Part shown: in pieces, positions 1 to 5,013 of the stretch
Layout: each line of letters starts with the position of its first letter
How positions within the stretch are numbered: position 1 is the stretch's first letter
Assembly: GCA_964529795.1 (NCBI GenBank)
Contig: CAZGXM010000098.1
Location: 1-6,276 of the forward strand
Source: CAZGXM01 sp964529795
GTDB taxonomy: Bacteria > Bacillota > JADQBR01
Direction of reading: 5' to 3'
DNA: 6,276 nucleotides
Program-made: the position numbers and the translations under genes
The notes under the pieces: model-generated
Databases searched by the model: none
What the model was told of the DNA's origin: nothing
The model's input: the letters and a program-made list of their open reading frames with translations, nothing else

Positions 1-1034
1 AAGTGGAGTCCAGCTTTGTGGAGGGCAGCCCGGAACTGCAGTTGAAAATCGACCGGGATAAGGCTGCCAGCTACGGTATCAACGTGGCCCAGCTGGCTTC
101 TGTGGTGAAGACCGCCATGCATGGTCAGGTGGCCACCAGGTACCGGGAGGAAGATGATGAGATTGACGTGCGGGTGATTTATCCCGAGTGGGCCCGAGAG
201 GACCTGCAGGATTTGAAGAGCCTGGCGGTCCCGTCGCCGATGGGTTTTAATGTGCCGGTTTCCGAGGTAGTTACCATGGTGCAGGATGTGGGTCCCGGTA
301 CCATCAGCCGTGAAGACCAGGTGCGGGTGGCCACGGTGGCAGGCCAGATTGCCGGGCGGGATTTGGGTAGCATCACCAGGGATATCCAGGCAAAGTTGAA
401 ACCGCTGCAGCAGCAGCTGCCCAAGGGATATGAAATAACCTTGGGGGGTGAGCGTGAAGAGATGATGAAGGCTTTCGGCAACCTGGCGCTGGCGCTGGTG
501 CTGGCTATAATCCTGGTGTACATGGTGATGGCATCCCAGTTTGAATCCCTGGTGCACCCCTTTGTAATCATGTTTTCACTGCCCACCACCTTCATCGGTG
601 TTGTCGGCGGCCTGGTGCTGACCGGACGGCACTTCAGTGTGCCCACCTTTATCGGTGTCATCATGCTGGCGGGTATTGTGGTCAACAACGCCATCGTCAT
701 GGTGGATTACATCAACACCCTCAGGGGCAGGGGTAAGGAGCGCAATGAGGCTGTATTGGAAGCGGGCCCGGTGCGCCTGCGGCCTATTCTTATGACCACG
801 CTGACCACGGTGCTGGCGCTGCTACCCACTGCTGCCGGTATCGGCACCGGGTCCGAGGCGTCGGCGCCCATGGCGGTAGCCGTGGTCAGCGGCCTGACGG
901 TATCCATGCTGTTCACCCTGGTGTTTGTACCGGTGGTGTATACGATTATAGATGACTTTGGGCAGTGGATTAAAGGAAAGCGGGAAAAAAGACGGGTAAT
1001 GAAAGCTGCTCCCGGCAAAAGTGTTGGGGGGTGA
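1..1034 (+). CDS. RND (AcrB/HAE1-type) efflux transporter, C-terminal third, 5' partial
   Basis: This is the C-terminal part of a proton-driven RND efflux pump in the cytoplasmic membrane. The frame is open to the left edge, so the GTG at position 3 is simply an internal Val codon; about 343 residues are visible of a family usually around 1,020-1,050 long. Residues 1-150 (from position 3) are periplasmic-type porter/docking sequence, including the family-typical stretch PELQLKIDRDKAASYGI near residue 10. Five hydrophobic segments follow, matching TM8-TM12: about 160-178, 186-207, 213-236, 259-278 and 290-316. The segment GIVVNNAIVMVDYIN (224-238) and the LRPILMTTLTTVLALLPTA block (259-277) are hallmarks of the HAE1 group. 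The tail is short and basic (KGKREKRR), as expected on the cytoplasmic side. A TolC-family gene follows after 98 bp with no terminator visible, suggesting co-transcription. The substrate cannot be told from this part. Confidence 0.95.
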   Translation, partial: VESSFVEGSPELQLKIDRDKAASYGINVAQLASVVKTAMHGQVATRYREEDDEIDVRVIYPEWAREDLQDLKSLAVPSPMGFNVPVSEVVTMVQDVGPGTISREDQVRVATVAGQIAGRDLGSITRDIQAKLKPLQQQLPKGYEITLGGEREEMMKAFGNLALALVLAIILVYMVMASQFESLVHPFVIMFSLPTTFIGVVGGLVLTGRHFSVPTFIGVIMLAGIVVNNAIVMVDYINTLRGRGKERNEAVLEAGPVRLRPILMTTLTTVLALLPTAAGIGTGSEASAPMAVAVVSGLTVSMLFTLVFVPVVYTIIDDFGQWIKGKREKRRVMKAAPGKSVGG

Positions 1035-1132
1035 GGTTGGTATCTTCTTTCAACAGCATAAACACAGGGGTTCTACGATTGCAAGCATGATTTAAGTTAA
1101 CAGAACTAAGTATCTAAAGGGGAGGAGAAAAC
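1035..1132 (+). other. Intergenic spacer between pump gene and TolC-family gene
   Basis: A 98-bp spacer. I see no hairpin followed by T residues, so it does not look like a terminator, and no convincing -35/-10 pair. The right end holds a strong ribosome binding site (AAGGGGAGGAG, 1117-1127), five bases before the ATG at 1133. A weak imperfect dyad (AGTT-aacag-AACT, 1095-1107) lies just before it. Confidence 0.6.
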
Positions 1133-2293
1133 ATGAAACGACTGGGCATACTTGTACTGGTGGCACTGCTGATTATGGGGACGGTAACCGGGACATCCCT
1201 GGCGGACCCTGTGGACAATGAAGTAATGACCTTGTCTCTGGACGAGGCCATTGATTACGCCCTGGAGCACAATCCTAACGTGAAACTGATCAAAGTATCT
1301 CTCGATGAGGCTAAAAAAGCTTATAAACAGGCTGACGATGCGAAGGAAAAGATAGAAGACAATCCGTACGCTCCAGCCGGGTTGGATACCAGTAAGGTTA
1401 AGGAACTTTACCCTGCCCAGGCTAAACGAGGCTATGAAGCGGCCAAGGTAAACCTGGACTACACCAAGCGCGCCATCCGCCTGGCGGTGGAAAGTGCATA
1501 CTACAATGTCCTCAGCGCGGAAAAGAAAGTCTCTGTTGCGGAAACAACCTACCAGAAGGCGCTGGAGCAGGTGAACCTGGCCAGGGCCGCCTTTGCTGCC
1601 GGGACCAAGGCAAAAAATGACGTGCTGCAGGCCGAGGTGGCCCTGGCAGGTGCCCGGGTGGGGCTGAACCAGGCGGAGAATGACCTGGACATTGCCTACA
1701 TGAAGCTGAACCGGGCGCTGGGTTTGGACCTGGACCAGTCGCTGAAGCTCACCACCAGGTTGGAGTACATGCCGGTGGACAGCATTGATGTGGCTGAGGT
1801 CCTAGCCGAAGCGGCGGGTAAAGATGCGGCCCTGGTGGGGGCCAGGGTGACCTATGAGAACGCCCTGGATGCATTTGAGCTGACGGCAAAGTTTTATACC
1901 CCCAACGGATACACTTATAAGGATGCAAAGTATGCTGCGGACAAGGCAAAAGTCAATTATGCGGAAGCACAGAAAGACTTTGAGTTAAACGTGATTGAGG
2001 CATATAAGAATTTACGGGTGGCGGAAGCCAACTATAAAATGCGCCTGAAGAGTGTGGAACAGGCGGAAGAGAGCCTGCGCCTGTCCAGACTGCGCTACGA
2101 AGTGGGTGTGGCCACCAGCCTGGAAGTAATCAGTGCTTCCGAAATTTTGAACAACCAGGAATTGGAGTTGATAGATGCCTTAAAGAGTTATAACCTGGTG
2201 AAGGCCCAGTTCAGGCACATGGTATTCGGCGGTGCATCCGCTGCCGGTCCCGCGGGTTTCAGCGCCGGAGCTTCCATACCCCCGGGCATGTAG
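1133..2293 (+). CDS. TolC/OEP-family efflux duct protein, short form
   Basis: An exported 386-residue TolC-family protein, expected to form the exit duct for the RND pump encoded just upstream. The ATG at 1133 is set by the strong site AAGGGGAGGAG. Residues 1-24 form a signal peptide (MKR, hydrophobic core, cleavage likely after TSLA); no lipobox Cys is present. The rest is mostly long amphipathic, Ala-rich helix and shows the family's two-fold internal repeat: residues about 147-198 (AAFAAGTKAKNDVLQAEVAL) and about 316-365 (RYEVGVATSLEVISASEIL) correspond. The protein is shorter than E. coli TolC (about 470 residues mature). The places where outer-membrane beta strands normally sit (about 74-100 and 250-265) hold only short, polar, Pro/Gly-containing linkers. 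The C-terminus is a Gly/Ala/Pro-rich tail (366-386). Family membership is firm; the assigned partner pump is inferred from adjacency. Confidence 0.9.
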   Translation: MKRLGILVLVALLIMGTVTGTSLADPVDNEVMTLSLDEAIDYALEHNPNVKLIKVSLDEAKKAYKQADDAKEKIEDNPYAPAGLDTSKVKELYPAQAKRGYEAAKVNLDYTKRAIRLAVESAYYNVLSAEKKVSVAETTYQKALEQVNLARAAFAAGTKAKNDVLQAEVALAGARVGLNQAENDLDIAYMKLNRALGLDLDQSLKLTTRLEYMPVDSIDVAEVLAEAAGKDAALVGARVTYENALDAFELTAKFYTPNGYTYKDAKYAADKAKVNYAEAQKDFELNVIEAYKNLRVAEANYKMRLKSVEQAEESLRLSRLRYEVGVATSLEVISASEILNNQELELIDALKSYNLVKAQFRHMVFGGASAAGPAGFSAGASIPPGM

Positions 2294-2328
2294 AGGGTGA
2301 TTGAATGGACGGAACCGGTGTTGACAAG
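2274..2328 (+). repeat. 55-bp direct repeat, left copy, abutting N gap
   Basis: This 55-bp stretch, from the last codons of the TolC-family gene through the first eight codons of tetR (MDGTGVDK), is identical to 2429-2483 and ends exactly at the run of N. I interpret it as a contig end repeated by the assembler, not as a biological repeat. The ATG at 2305 is the same start codon as that at 2460. Confidence 0.95.
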
Positions 2329-2428
2329 NNNNNNNNNNNNNNNNNNNNNNNNNNNNNNNNNNNNNNNNNNNNNNNNNNNNNNNNNNNNNNNNNNNNNNNN
2401 NNNNNNNNNNNNNNNNNNNNNNNNNNNN
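2329..2428. other. Assembly gap, exactly 100 N
   Basis: A run of exactly 100 N, the conventional size for a gap of unknown length. Because both flanks are the same 55 bases, the true gap is probably minus 55 (an overlap) and no sequence is missing. Collapsing one copy and the N run removes 155 bp and leaves tolC and tetR separated by 11 bp. Confidence 0.97.
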
Positions 2429-2483
2429 CCATACCCCCGGGCATGTAGAGGGTGATTGAATGGACGGAACCGGTGTTGACAAG
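2429..2483 (+). repeat. 55-bp direct repeat, right copy, abutting N gap
   Basis: Exact second copy of 2274-2328, beginning immediately after the N run. It repeats the TolC-family C-terminus codons (IPPGM and stop, up to 2448) and then supplies the intact start of tetR. The length of 55 matches a common assembler k-mer size, supporting an overlap artefact. Confidence 0.95.
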
Positions 2484-3041
2484 AGGAGTCAGATATTGAG
2501 AGCGGCGGCCCGGGTATTTGCCGCCAAAGGCTTCCACCAGGCCAAGGTGGAGGAGATTGCCGCCGAGGCGGAAGTGGGCAAGGGGACGGTTTACGAGTAT
2601 TTTTCCAGTAAAAAAGAACTGTTCCAGGAGATGTTCAAGTCCAGCAGTATCTTTTATTTAAATATATTAAAGCGGAAACTGGATGAAAAAGCCTCCATTA
2701 CGGAAAAATTTCGCCAGATTGTCTATATACATTTAAAGTTTATCAGGAACCACAAGGATATTGCCAAAATTATCCTGCGTGAGCATATCGACCTGGGTGA
2801 AAGCCTGTCTCAATGGATGATTGAAAAACAGGAAGAAAAAATTGCTATTGTGAGAGCGCTTATTCAAGAAGGAATGGACAGAGGAGAATTCAGACAGCTT
2901 GACCCCAACGTTGCCGCCCGTCTTTTTTTCGGGGCGGTGGTGCTCAGCGGTCAGATGATGTTGTTTGAACAGGATGTGGATATTGATGATATCAGTGATA
3001 AGGTAATGGAAATCTTTCTTCATGGCATCAAGAGGGAGTAA
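2460..3041 (+). CDS. TetR/AcrR-family transcriptional regulator
   Basis: A 193-residue cytoplasmic DNA-binding repressor of the TetR family, at the family's usual length. Residues 8-55 form the N-terminal three-helix DNA-binding domain: SQILRAAARVFAAKGFHQAKV, then the helix-turn-helix EEIAAEAEVGKGTVYEYF and the trailing SKKELF. Residues about 60-190 are the helical ligand-binding and dimerisation region, whose sequence cannot name the ligand; the general style resembles FadR/YsiA-like members. The ATG at 2460 is preceded by AGAGGGTGA at 4-5 bp. It is the last gene of the pump-TolC-regulator set; with the adjacent gap collapsed it starts 11 bp after the tolC stop, so co-transcription and control of the efflux operon are likely but inferred. 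The second half is visibly richer in A/T than its neighbours. The gene is intact despite the nearby N run. Confidence 0.95.
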   Translation: MDGTGVDKRSQILRAAARVFAAKGFHQAKVEEIAAEAEVGKGTVYEYFSSKKELFQEMFKSSSIFYLNILKRKLDEKASITEKFRQIVYIHLKFIRNHKDIAKIILREHIDLGESLSQWMIEKQEEKIAIVRALIQEGMDRGEFRQLDPNVAARLFFGAVVLSGQMMLFEQDVDIDDISDKVMEIFLHGIKRE

Positions 3042-3059
3042 TGCCCTCTTTTTTCTTTT
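3030..3059 (+). terminator. Probable intrinsic terminator overlapping the tetR stop codon
   Basis: AAGAGGG (3030-3036) pairs with CCCTCTT (3044-3050) around a 7-base loop AGTAATG that contains the TAA stop; it is followed by TTTTCTTTT. The 7-bp stem has only four G:C pairs, so termination may be partial. It separates the efflux operon from the surface-layer genes. Confidence 0.7.
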
Positions 3060-3089
3060 GTTAAAAACTGCCGCTAATGGAGGAATTTT

Positions 3090-3143
3090 ATGCCTGAAGT
3101 CGAAAAAAGTATGAGGAGCAATTTTAAGGGGGAGTGTGCTTGA
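3090..3143 (+). CDS. Possible 17-residue leader peptide ORF
   Basis: A short frame, MPEVEKSMRSNFKGECA, starts with ATG 6 bp after a good ribosome binding site (GGAGG, 3079-3083). Its TGA stop (3141-3143) shares the A with the ATG of the following SLH gene, the classic TGATG arrangement of translational coupling. The ribosome binding site of the SLH gene lies inside this frame. I recognise no family, and so short a frame could arise by chance; the combination of a good site and an exact stop/start overlap is the reason for listing it. If real, it would set translation of the surface protein gene rather than act on its own. Confidence 0.4.
   Translation: MPEVEKSMRSNFKGECA
3126..3134 (+). promoter_or_regulatory. 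Ribosome binding site deciding the SLH gene start
   Basis: AAGGGGGAG sits 8 bp before the ATG at 3143. It overlaps an in-frame GTG at 3134, which would add only three residues (Met-Cys-Leu) and has no room for a site of its own. This favours ATG 3143. Confidence 0.8.
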
Positions 3144-4924
3144 TGAAAGTTTGGAAAGGCAGTGTCTATTTTTTGGTGGCTGTGCTGGTGACAGCCATGC
3201 TTGCCGGCACGGCGTTGGCGGCGGGCGGGCAGGTGTTCACTGATGTAAAATCCGGCATCTGGTACGAAAAACCCGTGGCGGAAATGAAGGCGAAAGGGAT
3301 TGTCCAGGGGACCGGTGACGGCAAATTTTCACCGGATACTGCTGTCACTGTTCAGGAGGCAATTGTTTTTTTGGGCCGGCTGTTACAATGGGACAACACT
3401 GGCACGACTGTTCCCATTACCTTGATAAACCGCAGCCGGGTTGCCGGCTGGGCCAGGGGTTACATGGCCGCTGCAGTGAAAAACAAGGTAATCTCCGGCG
3501 CTGACCTGTATCTCGACCCCCGGGCACCGGCCAAGCGGTATGAGATGGCCATTTTTACCGTGCGGGCGCTGGGGTTGGATGACCGGGCCCGGGGGCGTTC
3601 CGGGGTAACCCTGGAGTATACCGATGCTGCCGATGTGCCGCCCCGGGCCGTGGGATATATTGATGTGGCGGCGGAAGAGGGCATTCTTACCGGGAATACC
3701 GACGGCAGTTTCAAGCCCGAGGACAGCATCACCCGGGCGCAGATGGCAGCGGTTTTGTCCCGGCTGGAAGAAAAGGTTGACATTGAGCGGGATAACATAG
3801 TCAAGGGGGAAGTGTTTGGTTTCAGTGTTTCTGATAATAGATTGACCATCCGCAAGCCGGACAGCAAGCTCAAGCAGTACACACTGGCGGATGATGCGCT
3901 GATTTTCCGGGGGACGGAAGCTATCGGGCTGGATGATTTAAGGGCGCTGGATGCCGTGGCTGTGGTTCTGGCTGATGACGGCGAGACGGCACTTTATGTG
4001 GAAACAATTGCCCATGAGGACCTGCAGCCCCAGGAATTTTCTTTGGACGGTGAGCTTATCGCCATTGACACGGATACTCCCTCTTTAACCATAGAGAAAG
4101 AAGACGGCCGGGAGGTCACTTACGGCCTGACCGAAGATGCGGCGATTCGTCTGGACTACAAAACCGCCGGCCTGGAGGACCTGGTGCCTGGTCAGCCTGT
4201 GGAAGTGAAGGTTGAAGGCAGCCTGATTACCCAGGTGCTGGCGGAAAGCTTTGAGGACAGCGTGGAAGGTACTGTTGTGAAAGTGGAATTCGGTGCGGAG
4301 ACCAGGATAATTATTACCCTGGAGGACGGTACGGAGAAAAGCTATGTGATTGACGACGACGTGGATATTGACGGTGATGCCAGGGGTTTGAGAGATATTT
4401 TTGCCGGCCAGGAAATCGCGCTGGAGCTGAAAAATAACCGGGTGGTCAACATGGATGTCACTTCGGTTGAGGATGAAGTGGCAGGCACCGTCACCAAGAT
4501 TATCTTGGCTGCCGACCCGGAAGTGGTGGTTGAGGTGGATGGTGTGGAGCGCACCTTTACCTTTGCCCCGGATGCGGTCATTGAAAAAGACGGCGATGAC
4601 ATCGAAGTGGAGTACCTGCGCATCGGTGACTATGTGGAACTGGAGATAACCGGTAATGTCATCACCTACATGGATGTTACCGCAAAAATAGTGGCGGATT
4701 ACCTTATCGGCGAGATTGAGAACATCAACAAGGATGCGGAAGTAATTATATTGAGAGATAACAATAAACCCATTTATCTCAATGACGATACGCAAATATT
4801 TGAATTTGGCGATGATATCAGCTTACGCCATTTGGACCGCGGTGATGAAATTATTGCGGTGGGCAAAATGAATTCCGGCATTTTGGAAGCAACCACTATT
4901 GTGGTCGTCGCGTCAACGAAATAA
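3143..4924 (+). CDS. S-layer homology (SLH) domain surface protein with five C-terminal repeats
   Basis: An exported cell-surface protein of 593 residues, probably held on the cell wall by its SLH domains, which in this family bind pyruvylated secondary wall polymers. Residues 1-26 are a signal peptide (MKVWK, hydrophobic core, cleavage after GTALA). Three SLH domains follow: about 31-81 (VFTDVKSGIWYEKPVAEMKA, GTGDGKFSPD), 99-146 and 159-210 (GNTDGSFKPEDSITRAQMA). Only the third keeps a clear TRAE-like motif (TRAQ); the first has TVQE and the second AKRYE. From about residue 221 to 587 are five copies of a 66-68-residue acidic, beta-rich repeat. There is no transmembrane anchor, sortase motif or recognisable catalytic site. 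A paralogue follows after 86 bp, behind a terminator. The repeats may be a structural S-layer stalk or a Ca-binding region (many Asp/Asn); that part is inference. Confidence 0.93.
   Translation: MKVWKGSVYFLVAVLVTAMLAGTALAAGGQVFTDVKSGIWYEKPVAEMKAKGIVQGTGDGKFSPDTAVTVQEAIVFLGRLLQWDNTGTTVPITLINRSRVAGWARGYMAAAVKNKVISGADLYLDPRAPAKRYEMAIFTVRALGLDDRARGRSGVTLEYTDAADVPPRAVGYIDVAAEEGILTGNTDGSFKPEDSITRAQMAAVLSRLEEKVDIERDNIVKGEVFGFSVSDNRLTIRKPDSKLKQYTLADDALIFRGTEAIGLDDLRALDAVAVVLADDGETALYVETIAHEDLQPQEFSLDGELIAIDTDTPSLTIEKEDGREVTYGLTEDAAIRLDYKTAGLEDLVPGQPVEVKVEGSLITQVLAESFEDSVEGTVVKVEFGAETRIIITLEDGTEKSYVIDDDVDIDGDARGLRDIFAGQEIALELKNNRVVNMDVTSVEDEVAGTVTKIILAADPEVVVEVDGVERTFTFAPDAVIEKDGDDIEVEYLRIGDYVELEITGNVITYMDVTAKIVADYLIGEIENINKDAEVIILRDNNKPIYLNDDTQIFEFGDDISLRHLDRGDEIIAVGKMNSGILEATTIVVVASTK
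3803..4903 (+). repeat. Five tandem ~68-residue protein repeats (coding)
   Basis: Protein-level repeats at 3803-4006, 4046-4249, 4265-4465, 4481-4684 and 4706-4903. Shared pattern: a start of (E/D/A/I)G(E/T)(V/L/I), a strand ending in LTI/IIT/VVV, a charged turn (EDG, VDG), then Y-x-L-x-D-D-A-x-I, then L-x-D-L-x-x-G and a V-x-V-x-x-x-x-x-I strand. DNA identity between copies is low, so these are old duplications rather than recent expansion. Confidence 0.85.
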
Positions 4925-4939
4925 AAAAATTTTTCCTTT

Positions 4940-4964
4940 ACCCCCAAGTTCTGCTTGGGGGTTT
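4940..4964 (+). terminator. Intrinsic terminator after the first SLH gene
   Basis: CCCCCAAG (4941-4948) pairs perfectly with CTTGGGGG (4954-4961) around the loop TTCTG, extended by A4940:T4962. The T run after it is short (TTT, then CGATTATTAT), but the GC-rich stem and its place 16 bp past the stop codon make a terminator likely. Confidence 0.8.
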
Positions 4965-4993
4965 CGATTATTATAGATGAAACCATAAAAAGG

Positions 4994-5013
4994 AAAGGAG
5001 AGACCAATGGATG
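4994..5013 (+). promoter_or_regulatory. Ribosome binding site serving two overlapping ATG codons
   Basis: AAAGGAG (4994-5000) is 6 bp before the ATG at 5007 and 10 bp before the ATG at 5011 (ATGGATG). The first opens only an 18-residue frame ending at TAG 5061-5063; the second gives the signal peptide and SLH protein. The 5011 start is therefore the one for the gene. Confidence 0.7.

Noticed and set aside
179..700. Reverse-strand open frame (173 codons) within the RND gene
   Set aside because: Antisense shadow of the transmembrane and porter coding region; Ser/Thr/Arg-rich low-information translation with no motif.
2305..2328. A separate truncated tetR copy before the gap
   Set aside because: Its eight codons are identical to the start of the intact tetR at 2460 and belong to the 55-bp duplicated contig end; no evidence of a second gene.
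2180..2537. Reverse-strand frames running through the N gap
   Set aside because: They exist only because N is read as open sequence, and they translate the same 55-bp repeat twice.
2965..2992. TTGAAC with TGATAT at 16-bp spacing as a promoter inside tetR
   Set aside because: Partial matches only, inside coding sequence and upstream of the terminator at 3030, so it would not serve the SLH gene efficiently.
3134..3142. GTG start for the first SLH gene at 3134
   Set aside because: It overlaps the ribosome binding site and would add Met-Cys-Leu before a normal signal peptide; ATG 3143 has ideal spacing.
4085..4795. Long reverse-strand open frame (236 codons) within the first SLH gene
   Set aside because: It lies wholly inside a well-supported forward gene with signal peptide and SLH domains; the translation is His/Asn-rich antisense of acidic codons, with no recognisable domain.
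4955..4990. Promoter for the second SLH gene in the A/T-rich stretch after the terminator
   Set aside because: TATTAT and CATAAA occur, but no -35-like hexamer is at proper spacing; not supportable by eye.
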